Part shown: positions 37,522-47,610 of the stretch, in pieces
Layout of the letters: each line of letters begins with the position of its first letter
How positions within the stretch are numbered: position 1 is the first letter of the stretch
Assembly (NCBI GenBank): GCA_963514095.1
Contig: OY741265.1
Coordinates: 26,260,090-26,324,089 of the forward strand
Source of the DNA: Eutrigla gurnardus
Lineage: Eukaryota > Chordata > Actinopteri > Perciformes > Triglidae
DNA: 64,000 bases
Direction of reading: 5' to 3'
Position numbers and translations under genes: made by a program
Notes under the pieces: model-generated
The model's input: only the letters and a program-made list of their open reading frames with translations
Databases searched by the model: none
What the model was told of the DNA's origin: nothing

Positions 37522-39052
37522 ATGGCCCAGGAGAAGAGCATGGCGGTGCCAGAGTTCCTCAGTGCGGCAGAGTTATTGAAACAAGGAGCAGAAGCTCGAG
37601 TTTACCGGACAACGTTTCTGGGAAAGCCGACTGTTGTGAAAGAAAGGTTCCCGAAACGCTACAGACACCCGCAGCTGGACGGAAAGCTGACCCACCGGAG
37701 GACGGTCCAGGAGGTCCGCTCCATACTGCGCTGCCGGAGAGCAGGTCAGTTCCGCCTGGCTGTAATACTGTGGAGGTCCTGATCAGGAGCGGCGTGATTA
37801 ACGTCAGAACACGGATAACGAATAACAGTAGCCTAATTAACTTGAACCCAGTTAACGTCAACAGGGACGTCAACAGTTAACGTCTTAACGGCGCCAGTGT
37901 TGGAACAGAAACGTGACACTAGAAGGCGATTTGTATAATAATAATGAGTACAATCATAATGAGTTCAGTTTAGGAGCCAGGTGTTACAACAAAATCTGTG
38001 ACCACAGAGGTTGCTGTGTTCTGCGTGTCTGTTACCCTTTCTGTCTGATACGCTTTTTTGGGGGGATTCTCCTGTGTGGATTATAACTTTGTATTTAGTG
38101 AAAATAATCTTGCTGTGTAGAATGAATTATCATTATGTCTGCTTGGAGAGACAAGGAAAGTCTTATATTCTTCTTCTCTGTGTGGATTTGCATCAGCTGC
38201 CTCTGTGGTCACAGAATCTGATGGGTCACAGAAAGTGGTATAACACCCACTGGAGCTCCAAATAGTTTGTTTTTTTACCCCTCTGTGCCAAACAAAATGT
38301 ATTTGTTGTTGCTCCTTATATTTGATTAATTAGAGTTCACAACAGCATGGTGATTATTCTGTCAATTATTATTCTCATTCATGTTTTAGTTTATATAGTT
38401 TCTAAAATGTATGCAGATAACAACATCCCAAATCCCTAGAATAATGTCTTCATGTGATTACCTAAGATAATTAGTCCACCTGAAGTGGTCCTCGTCCTTT
38501 TCATTTAGGAGCAGAAAACACAATTTTGTATCCTTAAATTCCAACATACAACGTCTCTTCTCCTCAGGCATACATGCCCCTGTAGTATATTTTGTGGACT
38601 ACACCTCCCACTGTATCTTCTTGGAGGAAATCGTGGGTTCCTTGACTGTGCGTGACCACATCGCATCCACTCAGCAGCAGTCTGATTCCTGTGAGGAGCT
38701 GGAGTGGCTGGCTGAGAGGGTCGGCCAGATCCTGGCCAAAATGCATGACGAGGACGTGATCCATGGAGACCTGACCACCTCCAACATGCTGCTGAGACGC
38801 AGCCTGGAGGACGGGGAGTCGGACCTGGTCCTCATCGACTTCGGCCTGAGTTACATCTCTGCTCTGCCCGAGGATAAGGGGGTGGACTTGTACGTGCTGG
38901 AGAAGGCTTTCCTCAGTACCCACCCGAACACGGAGGCTCTGTTTGAGAGGCTGCTGAAGAGCTATGCAGCGTCATCCAAGAAGTCGCCAGCAGTCATTAA
39001 AAAGCTTGATGAGATTCGGTTGAGAGGGAGGAAGAGGTCGATGGTGGGATGA
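37522..39052 (+). CDS. tp53rk: TP53-regulating kinase (Bud32/PRPK)
   Basis: A small atypical kinase/ATPase of the KEOPS complex, which makes the universal t6A37 modification of ANN-decoding tRNAs together with OSGEP, TPRKB, LAGE3 and GON7. Mammalian PRPK can also phosphorylate p53. Two exons, 37522-37744 and 38568-39052, join in phase 1 and give 235 aa (human 253). Visible motifs are QGAEARVY replacing the usual glycine loop, the ATP-binding lysine K40 in VVKERF, RKYR/RHPQLD-type helix residues, the catalytic loop HGDLTTSN, DFGLS, and the basic C-terminal RLRGRKRSMVG typical of Bud32. The start has a good context (aacATGG); a second Met lies at residue 7. The frame is intact. Mammalian SLC2A10 and TP53RK are also near neighbours, so this linkage looks old. 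Confidence 0.96.
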
Positions 39053-39115
39053 TGTCCATTTAGTTTACACAAATATTTTCAAATTACAATTATTTGGGGG
39101 GGGGTGGGGGTGCAT

Positions 39116-39155
39116 AATAAATCTAAATCTTCTTATGGAAGGCTGATCAAATAAA
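39116..39155 (+). terminator. tp53rk: tp53rk poly(A) signals
   Basis: Two aataaa hexamers (39116-39121 and 39150-39155) lie 64-100 bases after the stop codon, giving a very short 3' UTR. Confidence 0.55.
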
Positions 39156-39159
39156 AAGA

Positions 39160-40880
39160 TGGAATTTGTACTGATGTTGGCACTTTTTGGAAGAGTTTGT
39201 GTTCACTTTCACAGACCGAGTCAGACTGTGAGCTCGTTAGTTAGACACCACAGCTGCTGAGATTATGCCAGTTGCTCGGCTTTACTCCCAAGCAGGCCTT
39301 TAAATGAAGCATGCGTGGCTTTACAACCCGTCATCACTGCCAAGGCTCCAATAATCAGCTGGGTCAGGTCTCCTTGGCGTCTGATACCGACGCTCATTTA
39401 GCGCGTGGGCCACCCGCTGCATTATGGGTAGAGCAATAGACATAGTATAAAAAGGAAGGTAGTCCACACCTGGAGGTGGACTGGACAGTCTAACACAGGG
39501 CTTCAGTCCAGGAGACTGCGGTTGGTGTCCCGTGTAAAACTAAAAGAAAACACTGACTTTTTGTCACGTCATTAATGTTATCAATATGTCATTAATAACA
39601 TGAGTGGTTAACCCTAAGCCTATCTAGGTGGTTGTTTTGCCTAAAGCTACCTTCCTGGGAGGACAGAAGTTTACACATGTAACTACTGTGACACGCCGTC
39701 GCTGAGATGTGATAAATTGGCGTTAGAACATAGATCGTTGGAGTCAGAAGCTCTGGAGGTCTGACCAAGCTGAAGGATTTGACTTGTCGCTGCGAGAACG
39801 TGTTTCCTGCACTGCTTTTTCACGTCATGTGTTTGGTGTAAAAACATAGTGACATAAAAGCATCTTGTTGTGTTAAACAATGATTCTATGTATTCCCTTT
39901 TTATCCCTCCCATACTGTGTGAATGATATGCAGCTCGTATGCATATGACTTGTTCTGTGAATCAGGTCAGAGATCTGTGGAATAAAGAGACATATGGACA
40001 AACCATGGGAACTGACTGTAGAGCAGCTGAATTAAAATATTAAGATGGATCAGAATAACTATAAACAGCACATTCATCTAAATAACACATGGACATGTTA
40101 ACTTCCAACTAACACAGTATCTGCCTTGACTCCAAGCTGTAGTTTGGTTATAAACTGAATCAAGGACTGAATGAATCTCACTTTTCACCAGTTTTGTGCA
40201 TTTCAAAGCAATATGAATCTCCCAATATGTATTTATTATAAAACTAGAGCTGACTGAGGCTTTTAAATACAAAGTTGTCACAGCTGGATATGTCACACAG
40301 CATTTTAAAAAAAAGATAGTCACTTTACGTTATATGCTGCACATTGATTCAGAAACGCAACAAAGGTGGTGCAATAAAAGCAAAATGAAAAGTGATGAGT
40401 CAAATAACTAATGTTGATATGTAATAAAGAATGCAAAAATATAATCTTAAATCACTCTTATACTCTAATTATATTAAAATATATAAAAATTAAACTCCAT
40501 TACAACCTTAATTGATCTCATCTTACAATGTTTCGACTAAACACTATATAATGTTACCACTTTTAATGATTTGTACACATTCTTCAAGTTCTTTATATAT
40601 TTTTCTATATAATTTATAATATAATTTCTATATTCTACATTCATTATCTGTGTTGTTTGATACAACCTATACGTATAAGAAATGAATAAATACAATGAAA
40701 TAAGACAATGAAAACCTGACTCTACAGTGGCATCTAGTGGCCACTTCTGTGAACTACATGCTCTGGCCTGTAGAGAAAACTCCTAATTATGTGCCACTAT
40801 GAAATGAGTCGGTCTTAGGTTTCCTTAATTTAAGTAGAATACAGGTTGAATTAAAGAAACATTATTAAAAATAAATAAAT
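39160..40880. other. Intergenic stretch, nothing recognised
   Basis: AT-rich, increasingly so after 40400. A fragment near 39427 resembles the dispersed repeat at 29209. No coding frame or RNA gene was seen. Confidence 0.4.
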
Positions 40881-40907
40881 GACACATTGTTATATGCAAT
40901 ACAATAA

Positions 40908-41177
40908 TCAAAGATTTTTATTCAAAAATAATATTTGTTCACCTCTTTTTGAGCTGAGTCTGTTTCTTTTTTTGGATAACACTTCCCCTGCTTTTGAAAA
41001 AATCCTTTCACAGGGTACACTTGTTGCAGGGACACTTAAAAATGTCTTAGTCAGTTGGTACAAATTAGGGAAGACAGCACGTCGCTCTTGCCAGTATTTC
41101 AAAGGATCTGCCCGTCTTGGAATAGCCGTTTCGAAACAGAGGCGTTCCACAGAACTGACAGCAGACGCGCAACAACG
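40908..41177 (-). pseudogene. hAT transposase C-terminal (dimerisation) remnant
   Basis: The minus-strand frame contains DPLKYWQERRAVFPNLYQLT, then FLSVPATSVPCERIFSKAG and NRLSSKRGEQILFLNKNL. This is the hAT dimerisation domain of ZBED-like transposases, intact over about 75 residues. There is no upstream catalytic domain, so it is a fragment. Hypothetically it could come from the autonomous partner of the BED-only elements in csnk2a1, but the sequences do not overlap and cannot be compared. Confidence 0.85.
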
Positions 41178-41181
41178 AGGA

Positions 41182-41391
41182 TAGAAGGTCAAAGTCTATC
41201 CAGTTGAAGTGGGATACAGAGGTTTTGTGGCTTCTTCTACCATCAGACTGCTGAAAGACCTTGGTATCTACAGACAGGCTCTCCGACAGACAATTAGATC
41301 AGTCTCTGAGGGGGCCGAAAGAAGCAGCCAGTGGATATGGCTCAAGCAGAAGGACCCTTGCTGGGCCCAAAGATCAGGACCTACCCAGTAA
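41182..41391 (+). pseudogene. C-terminal fragment of a LINE ORF
   Basis: The frame reads VEVGYRGFVASSTIRLLKDL followed by ALRQTIRSVSEGAERSSQWI and KQKDPCWA. It resembles the extreme C-terminus of fish LINEs that use a restriction-like endonuclease (R2/NeSL-like; from memory, not verified). It ends in a stop codon and abuts the hAT remnant on its left. Confidence 0.55.
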
Positions 41392-42930
41392 CCCCCCTCC
41401 CCACAGATTCAGGGGAGAGGACGTCCCTGCCTTGCATAGTCCCGTGGTCTACGCCATTTAAACAACCAGGCAATATGCATGATTGGGCATGGGATACAAG
41501 CTTGATCACCCTGCAGCTGGCCACCTTTGATGAGGGTGTCTAGTGATGAAAGGCCAAAACACAACATGATTTAAAGGTACACTACTGATGATGTGTCCCC
41601 AAATGTACATCCCCGTCAGCTCCCACGCCCCTCTCAACATCAACCTCATGTGACTACCATATATTGGCACAATGGACAGTTTAACATCACGTCTGTGTTT
41701 TATGAATCTTTGTCTCTCTGTTTTGACGCCTCTAAACTACAGAATAAAAGCCTCTTGAATTTTGATTCTGCCCTGCATCTGAGTCCTCTTTTTAGTCCAG
41801 GCCTGACAGTGTCTTCCTTTTTAAAAATGTATTGGGAGGTGGTTTGCTCCATGGAGATAAGCAGTTATATGCTAACCTGGGCTTTAACTCAGCGTCAGTG
41901 TTTAGCTTTGACTTTGAGTTTGAGGTATGGAAACACCACTCGTGGGTCTGTTTTCCTCCTGGGACGTGTTCATATGTTCAAAGTCTGTTCAGGGTTCTCT
42001 ATGTTTCAGCACATCTACTTTCTCAGTTTATTGCACATGTAATAAGTCATTTTACATTGTAGACAATATGTATGTTAAGAGGTCCAAGAAAGCACAGTGA
42101 TGGAGAAATTACTTTGGTCAGCTGGAATGTAAGGGGGATGAATAGCCCATTAAAAAGAGGGAAAGTGTACGCTGATTTATGTACACTCAAAGCTATTAAA
42201 TGTTTCCTCCAGGAAACACATTTTAAAAAAACTACAGCTAAGATATTATGTCCTTCACGGGCATCTCATGTTTTCCAATCAAACTTTAGCACAAAAGCAA
42301 GAGGAGCTACAATCCTTATTAAGAAAAACACTCCTTTTGTACACAAACTATTTCTGATGACAGAGGTAGATATTTATTTGTGAAAGGGAGCTAAATTCAG
42401 TACCAGTAACCTTGATACATTTATATGGCCCCAATTTTGATGATCCCATTTTTTTCAGAATCTTTTCAATACTATATCCAATATGTCTAAGACAAATATA
42501 ATCTTAGGTGGAGACTTTAATTGTGTTTTGGATTCGGTCCTCGATCGGCAACACTTCCAAATTAATGTATCTAAGAGCAGTATCACTCTTAATAATCTGA
42601 TACAGTCCTATAATTTGGTAGACGTCTGGAGGTTCCTTAATCAGCACAGCAAGAGTTTTTCATATTTCTTAGCCTCAGTCATAAATCTTATTCAAGGATT
42701 GATTATTTTATATTGGATTCTAAATTATTGTCACAAGTCACAGAATGAAATAATAAATAATGAATAATATCATAATATTCTAATATCAGATCATGCCCAG
42801 TCTCTTTAAAGCTTAATCTGAATCATAAACATGGAGAATTCAATTGGCGGCTAAATAATACTTTACTGAAAGAGAAGGAATTTTGCCCTTGCCTCTCAAG
42901 CAAAATAGATCTTTATACAAACACTAATGA

Positions 42931-44351
42931 TAAATATAGCTGCAAGCAGGAATGAGGGGGTCAAGCTGGGCTGCGGAGCTGCTGGGCTGAAACTTCTGGC
43001 TATCTTGAGTCTATGTAGCAAGTTTGGTGTTGATACAGAAAAATGTGGATTATTATTGCACACCTAGTCGTAAATTCTTAATCATGAATCATTAGTGTGG
43101 TTTTGAGAATATACCAAGTTTTTGTTGGGTAATATTTCACAATGATGGTCACATCATAGCATTAGTTGAGCTTAGTTAAGCATTAACAAACATTAACAGA
43201 TAACTAGTGGTAAAATCACTAAATCTGTTGAGCATCCTCAGGGTGGGGTCCCGAGTCCATGTACCAAGTTTGGTTTCCATACATGAAAGTGTTGCTGAGA
43301 TAAGGATTCACTTCCTGTTTTAACTGATGGTGGCGCTAGAGCGTTCGATGCAGAGGCACAAAGATGTGAGCGATTGGAAAGGAATGCAGCAAAGAGCTGT
43401 AAGCATTGTAAGCTGTATGCACTTTAATGATCTTAAAATCAAATACGCATGTCCAATATTGAACTGATGGTGGCGCTAGAGTGTTCAATGCATTGGCACA
43501 CAATTTGATGTGAGTGATTGTGACCTTATGCAGCACAGAGTTGTAAGCAAAGTAAGCAGCATGCATTTCAAAAGATTTACAAGCATAAATGCATGTCAAA
43601 CATTGAACTACTGGTGGTGCTAGAGCATTCAATGAAGAGGCCTGAAAATTGGTGTGAGTGATTGGGACGGTGTCTTGACTCCAGGTACCAAGTTTGGTTA
43701 CGTTGAGTCAAAGCATCGGTGAGACGTCAGCCCACTTCCTGTTTGGCGGCTTCGCCGCCATATTCAATTGCCTCTCACAGGAGAATAGACTTGAAATTGA
43801 AAAATCTTTGAAATAACTTTTGTGTGGATTAGTCTTAAGATCATCTGTGTCAAGTTTCGAGCGAATTGAACAAACTTTGTGACCCGTGAAGATTTTTAAA
43901 GCTTTCTGAGATAATCCAATATGGCGGAGGTCCAATATGGCCGAAAGTGACGGGCCATGTATCATTGAACTTGGGTTGATCCAAGGATCACAACGCTACC
44001 TCACTTGTGAAAATCAGATGCACGAGTCAAGGTCCACGTCAGGAATGCATGTCCAACTTTCACCCATTGGTGGCGCTAGAGTGTTGAGCATAGAGTTCTG
44101 TTAATTGGTGAGAGTGATCATGGAACAATCCTGAATCTGTGCGCTGAATTTCATTGACCAAGCGGTTAAATTTTCGGCCAAATTTTGACCCATCGGTGGC
44201 GCTAGACGGCTGGGTTTAGAGGTCAGTACAAATTTCAGCACTTTTTACCAAGGCGTTCTATGGGCTGCCATAGACTTCAATGGCAGAGGAATAATAATAA
44301 GAAAACATAGAATCACTATAGGGTGTCTCGCAGCTTCGCTGCTTGACCCCC
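42931..44351. mobile_element. Insertion inside the L1: 1.4-kb element with internal gtggcgctagag repeats
   Basis: The left end reads tagctgcaagcaggaatgag, then ggggtcaagc; the right end reads gcagcttcgctgcttgaccc. The tips are therefore inverted copies (agc-rich, ggggtcaagc/gcttgacccc). The L1 reading continues across it, and aatga occurs on both sides (42926-42930 and 44352-44356), a probable 5-bp target duplication. Inside, a motif ggtggcgctagag recurs near 43329, 43468, 43613, 44069 and 44195 at uneven spacing, within longer similar stretches. No coding capacity is recognisable. Confidence 0.6.
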
Positions 44352-44430
44352 AATGAAGTTATCGACTCCACCCTTTGGGAGCCATGGAGTCTGTTCTCAG
44401 GGGCCACATCATATCTTATGAGGCAGAAAC

Positions 44431-45360
44431 GAAAATCTAAGGCCTAGTGGAGCCACCAGCGTAAGGCGGGGTTATAAATTATGACAGACAGATTTAAGGA
44501 GGCCCTAATCAGGCAGATAGGCAACTGTCTGTTTGCAGCCCTCAACAGCTAATTTGCTGCAGGCTGGTGAGGAGGATTGTGATTGTGTGCCGACTCTGTT
44601 AGGAGCTGTTCCAGGAGGTATGGTTATCGCTATGATTAAAGTGTGAGAGTGTCCACTGTTCACTCGGCATGTTGTGTCAGTGCATATGTTAATGCTAACC
44701 ATATTGTAAGTTTGTTATCACTGAAACAGTTGCAGGGGGGAAACGAGCTGAGGAGTGTTGGGCAGATCAGTGTGTGATCCTGTGACAGTCCTAGGGTGCA
44801 TGAGGAACGGCAGTGCATGGCCTGACTGCTGTTCCTTTTCCTCTTCCTATTTTTTGTTAAGTTGATGTGTTCAGCTGAGCAGCTATCGCTGAGCAGGATT
44901 GCGCTCCTTTGTATGGCTTTGGGTTCATATACACGGAGCGGAGCTGTTCAGCTGAGCTGTCACTTATTTTTTGTTGTTTGCTTTGTTTGTTTTGACCACT
45001 CTCCCAACCATTGATCAGGTTAAGCAGTCAACCTTAAATCCCCAAGTGTGCTCAGCCTGCCTTAAACCGAGGTGCTTGGGGGTTTGCTGTGTACACTGGC
45101 AGGAGTTGCTTTTGAGTGTCTGCAGTGGTTATGGTTGCTCTATAGAGGTGCTGTGTTATGGTTACTGCCAGGTCTGTGTGTGTAACGTTATAAATCACTG
45201 TTTTGTTTATCCCCTCTCTCACCTGCAGTAAGCCCGAGGGAGCCAGGCCGGCTGTGAACCTGATCGTTAGGGGAGGTGTTTTTTAGTCCTTGTTGCTCGC
45301 AACATTCATTGTATGTGCCAATAAATAAATATATTTGAGCCTAACTTGTGTATAAATAGA
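44431..45360 (+). other. Unclassified insertion, possibly a solo LTR or other element
   Basis: This sequence interrupts the L1 linker. It is GC-balanced, has no ORF of note and ends with an aataaataaatatatttgag motif near 45321 that resembles a poly(A) signal. It could be a solo LTR, but clean TG...CA borders and a target duplication were not found. Confidence 0.25.
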
Positions 45361-45824
45361 GAACAAGTGTTTAAAAACTTTATACTGGAGTCCTGGCTCA
45401 TCTTTCAAACCAGAGGGGTATTCCATCAAACTCGCTAAGCGCAAAGCTGGGCTAATTTCGATAAGCCTCGCTACCTTTAGCGAGAGTTGCGTTCCATCAA
45501 CGTGACTTGAGGGACTCTCCGCTAAGTAACCATGGGAATTTATCCGACCAAACTAGCCTGCTCCGTGGCAGGCTAACCATCAGGCTTACTTTAGCGGGGG
45601 TTTCAGAGAAGTCCGTCTGTCGGAAACAACTATACCAGCAGAAGGTTCCGCCAAGCCTAGTCGTGATTTCGTCATGTGACAGACCAAAAATTACATATAT
45701 GAAGTACAAACGGACTATATTTTCATCAAGCATCTAAGAATACATGCTTGCAATAAAAAAAAATATGAATAAATCGTTTATTTTGTTTAAGACCGACTGG
45801 CCATATCATTATCTAAAGCCCCCA

Positions 45825-45892
45825 GTTGGGTGAGTGGTGATGCTCCTGCCCCCAAACATGGGCATCCAAGGTTCACATCCCGGCGAAGATGT
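45825..45892 (+). ncRNA. tRNA-like segment with Pol III A and B box motifs
   Basis: It contains tgggtgagtgg (A-box-like) and, 35 bases on, ggttcacatcc (B-box-like, one mismatch from ggttcrantcc). The T-arm and acceptor stems pair poorly, so this is not a functional tRNA gene. It may be a SINE head or decayed tRNA captured by the TIR element. Confidence 0.35.
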
Positions 45893-46229
45893 CTCTCTCT
45901 TTTTTTTTTTTTGCCTGTATAATTGTCTTTAGATCAGAGAATTAGACCAACATTTTACCTTAACTATGATAAATGTCATACAATTTCCCCAGAACCCAAA
46001 TATAACTTGCAAAAACATGATAGGCATAAAGATGTTATTATTAATAGCATGTTGATCCCAATGACAAAGGCATTGCTGCATGCAATTTTCAGCCACATAA
46101 ATTCCTTTCAGGTGAGTTCATTAATAAGTTCATTGAGTTGTTGAGATAAATGTGTTGGTCAATGTAGATGCATTTACTAGGCCGAGAGAGAGAGAGAGTT
46201 CCGGCCAAAAAAAGAAGTTTCACAAAGTT

Positions 46230-46300
46230 CCATAGTCGGGAATTGAACCGTGGCCGGCTGCATGCAAAGCCGGCGCGTTACCTCTACACTATCCTCATGT
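46230..46300 (-). ncRNA. tRNA-like segment, minus strand
   Basis: Read on the minus strand it has tagtgtagagg (good A box), an anticodon-like hairpin cggct-ttgcatgc-agccg, and ggttcaattcc (perfect B box). The loop is 8 rather than 7 bases and the outer stems are weak, so this is a tRNA-like pseudogene or SINE head rather than a tRNA. Confidence 0.4.
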
Positions 46301-47116
46301 TTGAGAAACTGTTGTTAGTGTTATATTAGAACATGTTACTCTTAACGGTACTTCCGTATTTAATCGCTCCGCAATTCTTGCCCAAGCAGCCTCGCAATTT
46401 TTATTTATCACTACAGTATTCCCTTTTTTGGTTATGATGGGTTTGTACTCCTCATACAGTTCCATCAATATTTTTTGCTCTGGTCTTTTCTGCCATTTTC
46501 TCGATGATTCGACATTCACGATTTTTGGCTGGCTTCATATCCCGTTAACGTGCGTAACACACGACAACGTTACCTGGCTTGAATTAGCCTCAACAAGGCG
46601 CGGCTGAAATGCGTTCATGGAATGGGTTTAGCCGCAAGTGGAAGTTGGCGTTAGTTCTAACCAGACTTAACCAGCGCCGCTTTAATTAGCGAGTTTGGTG
46701 GAATACCCCTCTGGGTAACACTAGGTTAACTGAAATAGATAGTCAATTATCAAAACTAGAGACATTATATATAGTGGATAACCAGCCTGAAGTACTGAAA
46801 AAAAACTCCGCATTAAAATATGAGTACAACTCTATAATGTCCAAAAAAGTTTCGCGTTTTCTGGTTCAAGTACTCCAATCTGTGAAATTCACGCTTTCAT
46901 ACCTGGCCTAAATGATATTGCTTTTTCCTGCTTGGAAACAGAAAGGCATTAATAACATAAATTATTTGTATATGGGGGGAAATTTAGCTTCATTTCACAG
47001 CTACAAGCCAAATATGGAATACCTGCCTCTGGTTTTTTCAGGTTTTTACAAATTAGAGATTTTGTAAAAAAAAACACAATGCTCTAGAGACTATTAATAG
47101 TCTGGACCCTGGCACC

Positions 47117-47222
47117 CAACCCTCTTGTTGCCATTCTAGGGTCCACAAGTGTCCTTTCTTCTGTCAATAAATCTGAAAGAAGAGCAGTTCAATTTGGGAT
47201 GGTGATTGCTAAAAAGCGTGGA
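47117..47222 (+). repeat. 106-bp segment repeated at 50114-50219
   Basis: The stretch from caaccctcttgttgccattc to gggatggtgattgctaaaaa recurs in the same orientation about 3 kb away with a few substitutions. The first copy lies within the late L1 sequence, and the second lies within a separate inverted-repeat element. Confidence 0.8.
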
Positions 47223-47610
47223 AAACAGTCTCTGTGTCTACTTATAACTTATGGTTGGGAGAATTGTCAAACACTTTACATCTGGAGAGACTGAGATTCT
47301 ACAATGAAGATAGAGGGGATACGTTTGATAAAACATGTGACCCAGTACTAAATTACCTTCAAAATGTGAGCCCATAGACACTGGCTATTGTACAAAGCCT
47401 CACAGTGCAAACAAGAATATGATCTTGTACAAGTCTACCGACCTATTTATTTTACTATTATTATTATATATTTTTTTCTACACTAATATTCTGTCTATAG
47501 TAGATACTAATTTTATGACCACGACATATCGTTTTAATGCTTGATGTGCTGTGTTCTTTACTCTTTTTTTATTTTTCTCTCTTCATTATATATATATATA
47601 TATATATATA

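Larger units (their letters stand above)
45411..46713 (-). mobile_element. TIR element with Myb/SANT-like ORF (Harbinger-like)
   Basis: Ends are near-perfect inverted repeats of about 26 bp: left cagaggggtattccatcaaa, and right read inward cagaggggtattccaccaaa, both followed by ctcgct. The minus strand at 46295-46519 encodes a Myb/SANT-like domain (WQKRPEQKILMELYEEYKP, NCEAAWARIAERLNTE) of the kind carried by PIF/Harbinger elements. No DDE nuclease is visible and no clear target duplication was found. Two tRNA-like segments lie inside. Confidence 0.65.
42072..47394 (+). mobile_element. L1-like LINE, broken and interrupted
   Basis: Separate + strand blocks follow L1 ORF2 order. At 42072-42330 is the endonuclease start (TLVSWNVRGMNSPLKRGKV, LQETHF). 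At 42483-42767 is its middle (ILGGDFNCVLD). At 42775-42930 are SDHAQSL and the WRLNNTLLKE region. At 44352-44430 the same linker resumes (VIDSTLWEPWSLF). At 46729-47110 is late ORF2 sequence (FRFLQIRDFV). At 47210-47394 is the C-terminus (KAWKTVSVSTYNLWLGELSN, ending NVSP-stop). Stops and frameshifts are frequent and the reverse-transcriptase core is missing. Three later insertions split it. The region 41590-42070 may be its 5' part. Confidence 0.75.

Noticed and set aside
45825..46300. Calling the two Pol III-box segments real tRNA genes
   Set aside because: Acceptor and T stems do not pair properly and one anticodon loop has eight bases, so only 'tRNA-like' is supported.
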